A DNA stretch of 64,000 nt, taken from contig CAWBEX010000007.1 in NCBI GenBank assembly GCA_963787895.1, positions 806,001 to 870,000 on the forward strand. Reading direction: 5' to 3'. Both the position numbers and the translations under genes were made by a program. Positions 51,746 to 61,397 of this stretch are shown here, piece after piece; position 1 is the stretch's first letter, and every line of letters begins with the position of its first letter. The DNA comes from Anderseniella sp963787895 (lineage in GTDB: Bacteria > Pseudomonadota > Alphaproteobacteria > Rhizobiales > Aestuariivirgaceae). The notes below the pieces were generated by a model, which saw only the letters and a list, made by a program, of their open reading frames with translations, was not told the DNA's origin and ran no database searches.

Positions 51746-53290
51746 ATGAACACGAACACTCACTCAGGAACGCCGCGCAGGGGCCGCCGGGACAGGGCTT
51801 CGGCGCGCGACGCAGTTGCTCCGGTGGCTGCTGCGGTAAACGGCGGCAACTACACCCCGCTGACACTGGTCGAAGTGCAATTCATGCACGATGCGGTGCT
51901 CGAGGTTCTTGAAACCGTCGGCATGTCTGAGGCTCCGCAAAGCGTGGTCGAGTTGCTGAAACCCCATGGCGGCAGGTTGGGCGATGATGGCAGACTGCTG
52001 TTTCCGCGCGCGCTTGTCGAGGCGGCGCTGGCAGGTTTGCCCAGGCAGTTCACCTTGCATGGACAGGTGCCTGGCCATGAATTGCATCTCGGAGGAACAA
52101 CAGTTCACGTCGGTTCCGGCGGTGCCTCGCCAACGATTCTGGATTTGAACACCCAGCGGTATCGCGACTCGACACTAAAGGATCTGTACGACGCAGCTCG
52201 CATGGTCGACGCGCTTGAGAATGTGCACTTCTTCTCGCGTTCGCTGGTGGCCCGCGACATGCCTGACCCCAGGTCGCTGGACATAAACACTGCTTTTGCC
52301 TCCCTGGCCGGCACCGCCAAGCACGTGTTCACCAGCGCCAGCCAGCCAGATCATGTCAGTGCTATTGCGGACATGTGTGCCACCATCGCCGGGTCACCTG
52401 AGGCGTTCCGCGAAAAGCCGTTCCTGTCGTTGAACATAAACCATGTCGTGCCGCCACTGCGCTTTGACCCTGATGCTTGTGACGTGTTGATTGAGGCGGT
52501 GCGCCTTGGCATTCCCGTCAGCGTCAACACATTTGGCCAGCTTGGTGCATCAAGCCCGGTCACCATTGCCGGCTCGGTCACCCAAACCATAGCCGAAACG
52601 CTTGCTGGTGTTGTCGTCGCATGGGCAGCAGATCCCGGCGCAAGGGTCATTTTCGGTCCCCGGCCAATGGTCACGGACCTGCGTACCGGGGCAATGTCCG
52701 GCGGCGGCGGCGAACAGGCATTGCTGACTGCGACGGCAATCCAGATGGCGCGCCACTACGGACTTCCCAATTCCACCATTGCCGGCGCAACCGACTCCAA
52801 GCTGGCCGATGCGCAGGCCGGGTTTGAGAAGGCGTTGAACGTGTCGCTGGCGGTGCAGGCAGGCTGTAACATCATCACGCAGGCCTGTGGTGTGCAGGCA
52901 AGCCTGATGGGTGCTTCGTTCGAAGCCTATGTCATAGACAATGACATGCTGGGCGCAATCCTGCGCTCTGCCAGCCAGCTGGAAGTTTCGCCACAAACGG
53001 TTTCACCTGCAATGATCTCCGAGGTAGTGCGCGGCGAAGGTCATTTTCTCGGCCATGCCGACACATTTGCCCGCATGCAGAGCGACTTCCTGTATCCACG
53101 TATCGCTGACAGGCGCTCGCCTGCAGAGTGGGAAGCTGATGGGGCAAAAGACATCAGGCAGGTCGCCCATGACCGTGCGCAGGAAATCCTGGCGCAGCAT
53201 TTCCCCGGTCATTTGAATGAAGCGGCCATCACGTCCCTTCGGCAGTCTTGCGATATCAGGTTGCCACCTGAAATGATGAGAGCTTCATGA
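51746..53290 (+). CDS. Trimethylamine methyltransferase (MttB) family protein
   Basis: 514 residues from the ATG at 51746. TIM-barrel methyltransferase of the MttB superfamily. Key regions are HVGSGGASPTILDL, ARMVDALENVHFFSRS, and GLPNSTIAGATDSKLADAQ. No in-frame stop is needed, so it lacks pyrrolysine and is a non-Pyl MttB, a group including glycine-betaine methyltransferase MtgB. Corrinoid protein partners are not seen nearby. Overlaps the FAA hydrolase gene by 4 bases. Confidence 0.88.
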   Translation: MNTNTHSGTPRRGRRDRASARDAVAPVAAAVNGGNYTPLTLVEVQFMHDAVLEVLETVGMSEAPQSVVELLKPHGGRLGDDGRLLFPRALVEAALAGLPRQFTLHGQVPGHELHLGGTTVHVGSGGASPTILDLNTQRYRDSTLKDLYDAARMVDALENVHFFSRSLVARDMPDPRSLDINTAFASLAGTAKHVFTSASQPDHVSAIADMCATIAGSPEAFREKPFLSLNINHVVPPLRFDPDACDVLIEAVRLGIPVSVNTFGQLGASSPVTIAGSVTQTIAETLAGVVVAWAADPGARVIFGPRPMVTDLRTGAMSGGGGEQALLTATAIQMARHYGLPNSTIAGATDSKLADAQAGFEKALNVSLAVQAGCNIITQACGVQASLMGASFEAYVIDNDMLGAILRSASQLEVSPQTVSPAMISEVVRGEGHFLGHADTFARMQSDFLYPRIADRRSPAEWEADGAKDIRQVAHDRAQEILAQHFPGHLNEAAITSLRQSCDIRLPPEMMRAS

Positions 53291-54132
53291 AAATTGCCAG
53301 CTTCAGGTCAGCCAACCGTTGCAGCTACGGTGTTGTAACGCGTGATGGCATCGTTGAAGCGTCAGCAGATTTTCGCAAGAGCTATCCTGGTGTCAGGCAG
53401 GCGCTGGCAGCCGGCAGGTTGCAGGAAATTGAAACCTCGGGTGCCGCCCTGGCGCTGCAACAGGTGCAGTTGTTGCCGCCTGTGCCGGATGCAGGCAAGG
53501 TCATCTGCGTCGGCATAAACTACGAGAAGAAGTACCCGGTGGAAGGCCAGGCACCGCCGCTGCCGGAACACATCATCCTCTTCGCCAAGCAGGAAGGCAC
53601 ACTTGTAGGCCACGGTGAGTTGCTTGAACTGCCGGCAGGCGAGGCTGCAGACACCTTTGACTATGAAGGCGAGATTGCCGTCATCATAGGCAGGACAGGA
53701 CGCCACATACGCCGTGAAGACGCCATGCAGCACGTTGCCGGATACACAATCATGAATGATGGATCGGTGCGCGGCTGGCAGAAGCATTCGCTTCATGCGG
53801 GCAAGAATTTCGCCAATTGCGGCGGCTGCGGACCGTGGATGGTAACCCCTGATGAAATGCCGCCACCACAGGACATGCAGCTCATGACGCGCCTGAACGG
53901 CAAAACCGTCCAGCATACGACGGCAGCGAAGATGATCTTTTCCATCGCCGAGGTAATTGCCTACATCTCGCAGTTCCAGCAGCTCAACCCCGGTGACATG
54001 ATCGCAACCGGATCGCCGGAAGGCGCAGGCGGCAGTTTCGATCCGCCGAGATTTCTAGAGCCCGGCGACAAGCTTGAAATGGAAGTGACCGGCATCGGTG
54101 TTCTGATCAATCAGGTGGGTGGACCTGCCTGA
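53287..54132 (+). CDS. Fumarylacetoacetate hydrolase family protein
   Basis: 281 residues. Mg2+-dependent FAH fold: KVICVGINYEKKY at the start of the core, FDYEGEIAVIIGRTG (metal-binding Glu pair), YTIMNDGSVRGWQ and IATGSPEGAGG. The family cleaves C-C bonds in acyl-pyruvates or decarboxylates oxaloacetate, or forms 2-hydroxyhepta-dienedioates in aromatic catabolism. The ATG overlaps the MttB stop by 4 bases, so the two probably act in one pathway, not known here. Confidence 0.88.
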   Translation: MKIASFRSANRCSYGVVTRDGIVEASADFRKSYPGVRQALAAGRLQEIETSGAALALQQVQLLPPVPDAGKVICVGINYEKKYPVEGQAPPLPEHIILFAKQEGTLVGHGELLELPAGEAADTFDYEGEIAVIIGRTGRHIRREDAMQHVAGYTIMNDGSVRGWQKHSLHAGKNFANCGGCGPWMVTPDEMPPPQDMQLMTRLNGKTVQHTTAAKMIFSIAEVIAYISQFQQLNPGDMIATGSPEGAGGSFDPPRFLEPGDKLEMEVTGIGVLINQVGGPA

Positions 54133-54225
54133 TCAACTACCTTGTGGAATGACAACTCGCCGTACTGTAGTGTTTGCGCCATAAAGCAAAAAACAAGCCT
54201 GCAAATCTAGGGATGAACCGTCTCA

Positions 54226-56538
54226 ATGCCTCGTATCCTGACTGACGAATTGCGCGAGAATGCGCTGTTTTATCACCGCAATCCAAAGCCCGGAAAGCTG
54301 GAGATAAAGGCCACCAAGCCGATGTCCAACCAGCGTGACCTGTCACTGGCCTATTCGCCGGGTGTCGCGGCAGCGTGCATGGAGATTCATGAAAAGCCCG
54401 AAGAGGCGTTTACACTTACAGCGCGCGGCAACATGGTGGCCGTCATCACCAACGGAACGGCTGTGCTGGGCCTTGGCGATATCGGTCCGCTCGCTTCCAA
54501 GCCGGTGATGGAAGGCAAGGCCGTCCTGTTCAAGAAGTTCGCTGATATCGATGTCTTTGACCTTGAGGTTGACGCACCGGATTCTGAAACATTCATCAAC
54601 ACTGTTGCGGCCCTCGAGCCAACCTTCGGCGGTGTCAATCTGGAAGACATCAAGGCGCCGGAATGTTTCGTCATTGAAGATGAACTGAAGCAGCGCATGA
54701 ACATCCCGGTGTTCCATGACGACCAGCACGGCACCGCTATCATCGTTGCCGCTGCCATCATCAACGGCATGGAGATTGCCGGCAAGAAGCTTTCAGACAT
54801 CAAGATCGTAACCTCTGGTGCCGGCGCGGCCGCTCTGGCCTGCCTCAACCTTTTGGTGGGCATGGGCGCGCGCGCTGAAAACATATGGATTTCCGACATT
54901 GACGGCGTCGCCTACACCGGTCGCGACGGAATAAACCAGTACATGGCACCGTATGCCAAAGACACTGATGCCCGCACGCTAGTTGACATCATCGCAGGCG
55001 CTGACGTTTTCCTCGGACTGTCGGCAGGTGGCGTACTCAAGCAGGACATGGTCAAGTTGATGGGCGAAAGGCCACTGATCATGGCGCTGGCCAATCCCAA
55101 CCCTGAAATCAACCCCGATGAAGCCCGCCAGGCACGCCCCGACGCAATGATCTGCACTGGCAGGTCGGACTTCCCGAACCAGGTCAACAACGTCTTGTGT
55201 TTTCCCTACATCTTTCGCGGTGCACTGGATGTTGGTGCCACAGCCATCAATGAAGAGATGAAGATTGCCGCCACCAGGGCCATTGCTGCGCTGGCGCATG
55301 AACCGACTTCTGAACTGGCTGCCAAGGCATATGAAGGCGGCGTGTCGTCTTTCGGTGCAGAAAGCCTTATCCCCAATCCGTTCGATCAGCGTCTGATCCT
55401 GCGCATTGCACCGGCGGTTGCGCGCGCGGCAATGGACACCGGCGTGGCGGCTCGCCCGATCGAGGATTTTGCCGCCTACGAAGAGCGCCTGTCGCGCTTT
55501 GTGTTCCGGTCCGGCTTGATCATGCGTCCGATTTTCACTGCTGCCCGCAAGAACCTCAAGCGCATCATCTATGCCGAGGGTGAGGACGAACGGGTACTGC
55601 GGGCAGCCTCCATGGCCAACGCCGACGGCTGGGCCATTCCCATCCTGATCGGACGTCCCGATGTCATCGAGAGGCGCGCTGCCGAATTCGGTCTGGATAT
55701 CAAGGCCGGCAGGGACGTAGAGGTAATCAATCCCAACTCCGATCCACGCTATCACGACTACATAAACACGCTGGTGGAAATTGCCGGGCGCAAGGGTGTG
55801 CCGCTTCATGCTGCACGCACGCTGGTGCGCACCAACAGCACGGTCATTGCGGCGCTGGCTGTCCGGCGCGGTGACGCGGACGCGATGATCTGCGGCCTGG
55901 AAGGCCGCTTTTACAACCACCTGGATCATATCCGGCGTATTATTGGGCTTGGCCCGCGCACTACCGAGTTCGCGACCATATCTGGATGTATCCTCGATCG
56001 TGGCGTGTACTTTTTTGCCGACACCTACGGCAATGTCGATCGTGACAGCGTTGAACTGGCTCAGTTGACGCGGCGTGTTTCCGGCATCGTCAAGCGCTTC
56101 GGCGTCGAACCGAAAATCGCGTTGCTTGCCAACTCCAGCTTTGGTTCTGCCGAATCCGTGGATATCCAGCTGATGCGCGATACTGCAACCCTTTTGCACG
56201 GGGAGGGTACCGACTTTGAATTCGACGGCGAGATGCACGGAAACACCGCCTTGAACGAAGATCTGCGCAAACGGCTTTACCCGGGCTCCACGCTCAAGGG
56301 CGAGGCCAATGTGTTCATGTTCCCCAATTCTGATGCTGCCAATCTGGCCTACCAGCTTGTCATGGAACTCGGCGCGGGCACCCCGATCGGGCCGATACTG
56401 GTGGGGGCGGCGATGACCGCCCACGTTCTGGTGCCGGCTGCAACCACGCGTTCGGTTGTGAACGTGTCGGCTGTCGCCGCGGTAGAGGTGCAGGCGCGCA
56501 TCGACTACGCCAACGCGCTCAACGCTGACCGGGAGTGA
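54226..56538 (+). CDS. maeB: NADP-dependent malic enzyme
   Basis: 770 residues, the length of the MaeB type. Residues 1 to about 430 are the malic enzyme domain, with SLAYSPGVAAACMEI, ITNGTAVLGLGDIGP and VFHDDQHGTAI. Residues about 440-770 are a phosphotransacetylase-like regulatory domain that has lost its own catalysis. Converts malate to pyruvate with NADP+. Its 3' end overlaps the sitD 3' end by 20 bases, in convergent orientation. Confidence 0.95.
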   Translation: MPRILTDELRENALFYHRNPKPGKLEIKATKPMSNQRDLSLAYSPGVAAACMEIHEKPEEAFTLTARGNMVAVITNGTAVLGLGDIGPLASKPVMEGKAVLFKKFADIDVFDLEVDAPDSETFINTVAALEPTFGGVNLEDIKAPECFVIEDELKQRMNIPVFHDDQHGTAIIVAAAIINGMEIAGKKLSDIKIVTSGAGAAALACLNLLVGMGARAENIWISDIDGVAYTGRDGINQYMAPYAKDTDARTLVDIIAGADVFLGLSAGGVLKQDMVKLMGERPLIMALANPNPEINPDEARQARPDAMICTGRSDFPNQVNNVLCFPYIFRGALDVGATAINEEMKIAATRAIAALAHEPTSELAAKAYEGGVSSFGAESLIPNPFDQRLILRIAPAVARAAMDTGVAARPIEDFAAYEERLSRFVFRSGLIMRPIFTAARKNLKRIIYAEGEDERVLRAASMANADGWAIPILIGRPDVIERRAAEFGLDIKAGRDVEVINPNSDPRYHDYINTLVEIAGRKGVPLHAARTLVRTNSTVIAALAVRRGDADAMICGLEGRFYNHLDHIRRIIGLGPRTTEFATISGCILDRGVYFFADTYGNVDRDSVELAQLTRRVSGIVKRFGVEPKIALLANSSFGSAESVDIQLMRDTATLLHGEGTDFEFDGEMHGNTALNEDLRKRLYPGSTLKGEANVFMFPNSDAANLAYQLVMELGAGTPIGPILVGAAMTAHVLVPAATTRSVVNVSAVAAVEVQARIDYANALNADRE

Positions 56539-57373
56539 GTTTCGCCCGCCTGGCAAACTGCATCTGCTGCCGGATGAATGCTGCTATGAACAGCCCGGTC
56601 ATGACCAGAACGATTGTTGGGGCCGGGGCAGAGTCAAGGTGAAAGCTGGCAAAAACCCCGACTAGGCTGGACATCATGGCAATAGCTATTGCAACAGCCA
56701 CCATTGACCGGAATTGTCTGGTCACAAGAAATGCTATGGCACCCGGCGCGATCAGCAGGGCAATGGCAAGGATGATGCCGGAGGCTTTCAGCGCCGCTAC
56801 TACAGTCAGTGAAATTGCTGCCAGCAGCCCGTAGTGCAGCCATTGTACCGGCAGGCCGATGGCGCGCGCATGCTGCGCATCGAACGCGTGCAGCAGCAGG
56901 TCCTTGCGCCAGATTGTCATGCCTATCATGCACACCGCAGAAATGACGCCGGTCTCCAGCACATCAGCCCAGGTCAGCCCCAGAATGTCGCCAAACAGGA
57001 TATGGTCGAGATGCACCTCGGTTTGTATAGCCACATACATCACCAGCCCCAGTCCGAACATGCCGGAAAACACCACTCCCATGACGGTGTCACGCTTGAG
57101 GCGGGAATTGCTGTCCAGGAAACCGGTTGCAAGAGCGCAAGCCATGCCCGCCGTGAATGCCCCAGCCGCCAGCGGCAGACCAAGTAAGTAGGCCAGGACC
57201 ACGCCCGGCAGCACCGCATGGGAAATGGCATCGCCCATCAGCGACCATCCCTTCAGCACCAGGTAGCACGACAATACCGCCATGGGGACGGACATGATGC
57301 ACGTGATGATGAAGGCACGTTGCATGAACTCGAAGGAAAACGGCTGTATCAGCCAGTTGACGGCATCGCTCAT
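56519..57373 (-). CDS. sitD: Manganese/iron ABC transporter permease SitD
   Basis: 284 residues with eight or nine membrane helices. Family markers are SVPMAVLSCYLVLKGWSLMGDAI and the EAA-like loop AFDAQHARAIGLP. Overlaps sitC by 4 bases. Together with SitC it forms the heterodimer membrane channel. Last gene of the sitABCD operon. Confidence 0.93.
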   Translation of the reverse strand: MSDAVNWLIQPFSFEFMQRAFIITCIMSVPMAVLSCYLVLKGWSLMGDAISHAVLPGVVLAYLLGLPLAAGAFTAGMACALATGFLDSNSRLKRDTVMGVVFSGMFGLGLVMYVAIQTEVHLDHILFGDILGLTWADVLETGVISAVCMIGMTIWRKDLLLHAFDAQHARAIGLPVQWLHYGLLAAISLTVVAALKASGIILAIALLIAPGAIAFLVTRQFRSMVAVAIAIAMMSSLVGVFASFHLDSAPAPTIVLVMTGLFIAAFIRQQMQFARRAKLTPGQR

Positions 57374-58227
57374 GGCCGTGCTTCCAGTGCAGTTCTCGCC
57401 CTGGCACGGGCTGCGATGAGGCCGTGCTTCGGCGCAAACACGAACGCTGTCAGGAACACCAGTGTCATAAGCACGACGATGATTCCACCCGTTGCACCGT
57501 TCAGGAAATAGCTGAGATATGCACCTGCCAGGCTGGTGATCCCCCCTATGGCAGCTGACAGGGTGACGACACGCCCGAACCGGTCACTCAGCAGATACGC
57601 AGTCGCGCCCGGTGTGACAACCATGGCAATCACCAGAAATGCACCCACGGCCTGCAGTGCCGCCACCGTGCAGGCAGACAGAAGCGTGAAGAACACCAGC
57701 TTGAGCGCATTGGTGTTGAGGCCCACCGAGCGCGCATGGTTTTCGTCAAAGAACGTGATCATCAGATCTTTCCAGGTGAAGGCCAGCACGACCATGGAAA
57801 CAACGCATATGATCACCAGTTGCGTCAGGTCGCCGGGCGAGATTGCCAGGATGTTGCCAAGCACGATCGTCTGGATGTTCACCGGCACCGGCGAAAGCGA
57901 CACCATGAAAAGCCCGAGCGCAAAGAACGAGGTGAATATCAACCCGATAATGGCATCTTCTTTCAGTCTGGTGCGCTGGTTGAGCAGCAGCATTGCCAGT
58001 GCCGCTAGTCCGCCGGAGAAGAACGCCCCGATGGAAAAAGGCAGGCCCAGCATGTAGGCTCCCGCCACCCCCGGCACAATCGCATGGGACAACGCATCGC
58101 CAATCAGCGACCAACCCTTCAGCATGAGATATGCCGACAACAGTCCGCACACGCTGCCAACCAGCGCACACGCCCACATGGCATTGATCATGTATTGGTA
58201 GCCGAACGGTTCCAGCAGCAAACTCAT
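57370..58227 (-). CDS. sitC: Manganese/iron ABC transporter permease SitC
   Basis: 285 residues, homologous to SitD over its length. Contains LMLKGWSLIGDALSHAIVPGVA and the cytoplasmic ENHARSVGLN coupling loop. Overlaps sitB and sitD by 4 bases each (ATG overlapping TGA), typical of one operon. Confidence 0.93.
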   Translation of the reverse strand: MSLLLEPFGYQYMINAMWACALVGSVCGLLSAYLMLKGWSLIGDALSHAIVPGVAGAYMLGLPFSIGAFFSGGLAALAMLLLNQRTRLKEDAIIGLIFTSFFALGLFMVSLSPVPVNIQTIVLGNILAISPGDLTQLVIICVVSMVVLAFTWKDLMITFFDENHARSVGLNTNALKLVFFTLLSACTVAALQAVGAFLVIAMVVTPGATAYLLSDRFGRVVTLSAAIGGITSLAGAYLSYFLNGATGGIIVVLMTLVFLTAFVFAPKHGLIAARARARTALEARP

Positions 58228-59096
58228 TTGTCTGCTTCCTCATCTCCGTAAATCACGAACGGGCGCTCGTCATCCGTGATCACGGTGACGGTGCGTGCAT
58301 CATCATCGTCATGCAGTTCGTCGCCACCCAGGGTGTACTGGCGAAGCACGCCGCCAAACGCACGCTCCAGGTTGGCCTGCGTGAACACTTCGCCCGTCGG
58401 CCCTTCGGCAAGGATAGTGCCCTTGATGAGAATCGAGCGGTCGCAGAATTGCGGCACTGACCCTAGATTGTGTGTAGACACCAGCATGATGTGGCCTTCG
58501 TCGCGCAATTCGCGCAACAGGTTGATGATGGCCTCTTCGGTTTTCACGTCCACCCCGGTGAACGGTTCATCGAGCAGTATGATGCGGCCTTCCTGTGCGA
58601 GTGCCCGCGCCAGGAACACACGCTTCTTCTGGCCGCCGGACAGCTCACCAATCTGCCGCTTGCGGAACTGGCTCATGCCGACGCGTTCAAGCGCCAAAGC
58701 CACAGCCTCGTGGTCGCGCTTGGACGCAATGCGAAGCCAGTTCATGTGGCCATAGCGCCCCATCATCACCACGTCCTCGACCAGCACCGGAAAATTCCAG
58801 TCAACTTCTTCGGACTGCGGAACATAGGCTACGAGGTTTTTGGCCAGCGCCTGTTCCTCGCTCATGCCCAGCATCCGCACCTCGCCGCGGGCAAGCGGAA
58901 CAAACCCCATGATCGCCTTGAACAGTGTGGACTTGCCCGACCCGTTGACCCCGACCAGCGCGGTGATGGTGCCTGCCGGCAGCGCCACCGTGGCGTCCCA
59001 CAATGCCGTGTGGCCGTTGCGATAGGTCACCGTCACATTGTGGACATACAGTCCGCTGTCCAGTTGTTCCGATTGTGCGGCCGGTTCCTGCATCAT
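58224..59096 (-). CDS. sitB: Manganese/iron ABC transporter ATPase SitB
   Basis: 290 residues. Walker A reads GVNGSGKSTLFKA, ABC signature LSGGQKKRVFLARAL and Walker B ILLDEPFTGVD. The C-terminal 50 residues are rich in Asp and Glu (DELHDDDDART), slightly longer than usual. Powers metal uptake through SitCD. Overlaps sitA and sitC by 4 bases. Confidence 0.95.
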   Translation of the reverse strand: MMQEPAAQSEQLDSGLYVHNVTVTYRNGHTALWDATVALPAGTITALVGVNGSGKSTLFKAIMGFVPLARGEVRMLGMSEEQALAKNLVAYVPQSEEVDWNFPVLVEDVVMMGRYGHMNWLRIASKRDHEAVALALERVGMSQFRKRQIGELSGGQKKRVFLARALAQEGRIILLDEPFTGVDVKTEEAIINLLRELRDEGHIMLVSTHNLGSVPQFCDRSILIKGTILAEGPTGEVFTQANLERAFGGVLRQYTLGGDELHDDDDARTVTVITDDERPFVIYGDEEADK

Positions 59097-59986
59097 TTCA
59101 AACCCGCTGCGATCAGCGTGGCCGTCGTCGTCAACAGGTCGAGGTAGGTTGGTACAGGGCCGTCTGCGCCGGACAGTGAGTCCACATACAGCACCCCGCC
59201 GTAACGCGCCCCGGTTTCGCGCGCCACCTGTTGTGCTGCGTCTGGCGATATGGTGCTTTCGCTGAACACCGCCTTGATGTTCTTGGCCCGCACCTCGTCA
59301 ATGACCCTGCGGACCTGTTGCGGCGTGCCTTGCTGGTCGGCGTTTATCGGCCACAGGAACAGCTCCCTGAGGCCGAAGTCGCGCGCCAGATAGGAGAACG
59401 CGCCTTCGCTGGTCACCAGCCAGCGTTGGTCTTCCGGGATGGCAGCCAACGCTTCGCGCACCGGCGTCACGCGGGAATCGATCTGTTTCTTGTAAGCCTC
59501 GGCATTTGCTGCATAGGTTGCTGCATTGTCCGCGTCATGCGCGGCCATGGCGCGTGCAATGTTGTCGACATAGCGCTTGGCATCTTCAGGACTCATCCAC
59601 GCATGCGGGTTGGGCTTGCCGGAGTAGGGGCCTTCATTGATGCTGATCGGCGTGACGCCTTCGCTTACAATTACCGATGGCACATCTGAAAGATTGGCGA
59701 GGAACTTCTCGAACCACTGCTCGAGGTTCAGGCCGTTCCACAGCACCAGCCCCGCACCTTGCGCACGCACAATATCCTTCGGGGTAGGCTGGTAATTGTG
59801 AATCTCGGCGCCAGGTTTTGTGATGGAAACAACGTCTGCAGCATCACCGGCAACATTTGCCGCCATGTCCGCGATGATCGTGAAAGTGGTCACGACCTTT
59901 AACCTGGCCTTCGCGCTGCTGGCCGGGGCAAATGCCACCATGACCAGCGCGGCGACCACCAATGACAGACAGCGCGAGACGCTCAT
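59093..59986 (-). CDS. sitA: Manganese/iron-binding periplasmic protein SitA
   Basis: 297 residues with a signal peptide (residues 1 to about 25). Cluster A-I substrate-binding protein. Metal ligands by position are H63 (EIHNYQPT), H128 (NPHAWMS), E194 (TSEGAFSYL) and D269 (YVDSLSG). Glu at the third position, instead of His, is the Mn2+/Fe2+ pattern and argues against zinc. First gene of sitABCD, divergent from the Fur-family gene. Confidence 0.93.
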   Translation of the reverse strand: MSVSRCLSLVVAALVMVAFAPASSAKARLKVVTTFTIIADMAANVAGDAADVVSITKPGAEIHNYQPTPKDIVRAQGAGLVLWNGLNLEQWFEKFLANLSDVPSVIVSEGVTPISINEGPYSGKPNPHAWMSPEDAKRYVDNIARAMAAHDADNAATYAANAEAYKKQIDSRVTPVREALAAIPEDQRWLVTSEGAFSYLARDFGLRELFLWPINADQQGTPQQVRRVIDEVRAKNIKAVFSESTISPDAAQQVARETGARYGGVLYVDSLSGADGPVPTYLDLLTTTATLIAAGLK

Positions 59987-60038
59987 ATTGTAATTGTGCT
60001 TTCACAAGACAAACCAACGTCAGTGCAGTTTATGCAAA

Positions 60039-60053
60039 TGCAAACTATTTGCA
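60039..60053. promoter_or_regulatory. Likely Mur/Fur operator between sitA and mur
   Basis: The 15-base perfect inverted repeat TGCAAACTATTTGCA lies in the 128-base gap between the divergent sitA and Fur-family starts. A further TGCAAA half-site overlaps on its left (60033-60038), and GCATTGTTTGC follows on its right. This AT-rich, repeated TGCAAA/TTTGCA layout resembles manganese-responsive Mur sites in rhizobia and could control both directions. Confidence 0.7.
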
Positions 60054-60114
60054 ATAAGCATTGTTTGCGGCTAGTTGTTGTTGCAGTTGATTATCAGCTT
60101 GATAGGGTTCGGCC

Positions 60115-60543
60115 ATGCCCGATGCGCCCAGCAATGATGAACTCCTCGACACGCTGCGAACAGCAGGTGCACGCATTACCAAGCCGCGCAGGCTCATCAT
60201 CTCCATTCTGACAGAGAAGGCCGATGAGCATCCCGATGCGATGGAAATATTTCGCCGTGCTGTGCGGCGCGACAGCCGTATTTCGTTGCCGACCGTCTAT
60301 CGCACCTTGAAGATGCTGGAAGAGCACGGTGCCATCCAGCGCCACGCCTTCGCTGATGGCAGGTCGCGCTACGAACCCGCTGACGGCTCGCACCACGACC
60401 ACCTGATAGATATGGATACCGGCGATGTGATTGAGTTCCATTCAGAAAGGATCGAGCGGCTTCAGGACGATATTGCACGGGATCTCGGATATGAAATCGT
60501 GCATCACAAGCTTGAATTGTATGCACGCAAACGTAAAAAATGA
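60115..60543 (+). CDS. mur: Fur-family metalloregulator, likely Mur
   Basis: 142 residues. N-terminal winged-helix DNA-binding domain with ISLPTVYRTLKMLEEHG. Metal-binding region has H71 and the SHHDHLID motif (H93, H94, H96), followed by the C-terminal dimer domain with VIEFHSERIERL. No C-terminal CxxC zinc pair, as in rhizobial Fur/Mur proteins. In Sinorhizobium, mur lies divergent from sitABCD, the same arrangement seen here, so manganese-dependent repression of sit is the best guess. A Zur or Fur role is less likely. Confidence 0.85.
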   Translation: MPDAPSNDELLDTLRTAGARITKPRRLIISILTEKADEHPDAMEIFRRAVRRDSRISLPTVYRTLKMLEEHGAIQRHAFADGRSRYEPADGSHHDHLIDMDTGDVIEFHSERIERLQDDIARDLGYEIVHHKLELYARKRKK

Positions 60544-60689
60544 GATTTTTGAAACCGTTGCCCATTTGCAACACTTTTCAAAATAACGCGCGGTGCTTGC
60601 TTTCCATCCTTGATACCAAAGCGAGTCGCCCCGTATGGTTTCCTTCGACAGGAGCCACAAATTCAAACGGCAGATTGGCAGGAGCAGAC

Positions 60690-61343
60690 ATGCGGCATGT
60701 ACTACTATCCCTTTCAGCAGCGGTTCTGGCAGTTTCGCTAGTCGCTCCATCAGCAGGCGCTGCATCTCGCAATGGCGAGCAATGCGGCAACTTCCTGGAG
60801 TGTCTGTTTGGCGGCCTGGCAAACGGCAACAGGGATGGTAGTTCGCGCGGAGCAACCATTCCGCGCACCGGCGGCAACTACGGGCCAAGCACCCGCTCGC
60901 TGGTCGGCTTTCCGCAAGGCAGCAAGTACAGTTCCGGCACCATCATTGTCGATACGTCGGAGCGCAATCTGTATCTGGTTCAGCCAGGCGGCAAGGCATA
61001 CAAATACCGTGTCGGCGTAGGTCGTGAGGGCTTCCAGTGGTCCGGCACCTCGAAAATCGGCCGCAAGGCTGAATGGCCAAGCTGGACACCTCCGAAAACC
61101 ATGATCGAGCGCGAGAAAAAGAAGGGTGTTATTCTGCCTGCGCGCATGGAAGGTGGCCCGAACAATCCGCTGGGCGCGCGCGCCTTGTATATTTCCGGAA
61201 CCTTGTTCCGCATCCACGGCACCAACAATCCGGCTTCGATCGGTGGTGCCGTTTCTTCAGGCTGCATCCGCCTGACCAACACTGACATTATCGACCTTCA
61301 CAAGCGTGCCAAAGTGGGCGCAAGGGTCATCGTTCGCCGATAA
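60690..61343 (+). CDS. L,D-transpeptidase (YkuD/ErfK type)
   Basis: 217 residues from the ATG at 60690 with AGGAG about 6 bases upstream; an earlier in-frame start at 60540 overlaps the mur stop and lacks family support. Signal peptide ends AGA (about residue 24). Catalytic domain from about residue 83: H176 (FRIHGTNN) and C192 in SSGCIRL. Forms 3-3 cross-links in peptidoglycan or attaches lipoprotein to it. A Cys pair (C32, C38) near the mature N-terminus may form a disulfide. Confidence 0.93.
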   Translation: MRHVLLSLSAAVLAVSLVAPSAGAASRNGEQCGNFLECLFGGLANGNRDGSSRGATIPRTGGNYGPSTRSLVGFPQGSKYSSGTIIVDTSERNLYLVQPGGKAYKYRVGVGREGFQWSGTSKIGRKAEWPSWTPPKTMIEREKKKGVILPARMEGGPNNPLGARALYISGTLFRIHGTNNPASIGGAVSSGCIRLTNTDIIDLHKRAKVGARVIVRR

Positions 61344-61380
61344 CATACTGTAATATATCGATTTTGCAGGGGAGCCTTGG

Positions 61381-61397
61381 GGGGTCACCCTGACCCC
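61381..61397 (+). other. Hairpin competing with the terminator
   Basis: GGGGTCA (61381-61387) pairs with TGACCCC (61391-61397) around a 3-base loop. Its last four bases (61394-61397) are also the first four of the terminator stem, so the two hairpins exclude one another. The layout resembles an anti-terminator/terminator switch, or simply two stacked GC stems. Confidence 0.5.

Noticed and set aside
51746..53290. Pyrrolysine-containing trimethylamine methyltransferase
   Set aside because: No in-frame TAG is needed in the coding sequence and no pyl genes are in the window; the gene is the non-Pyl type.
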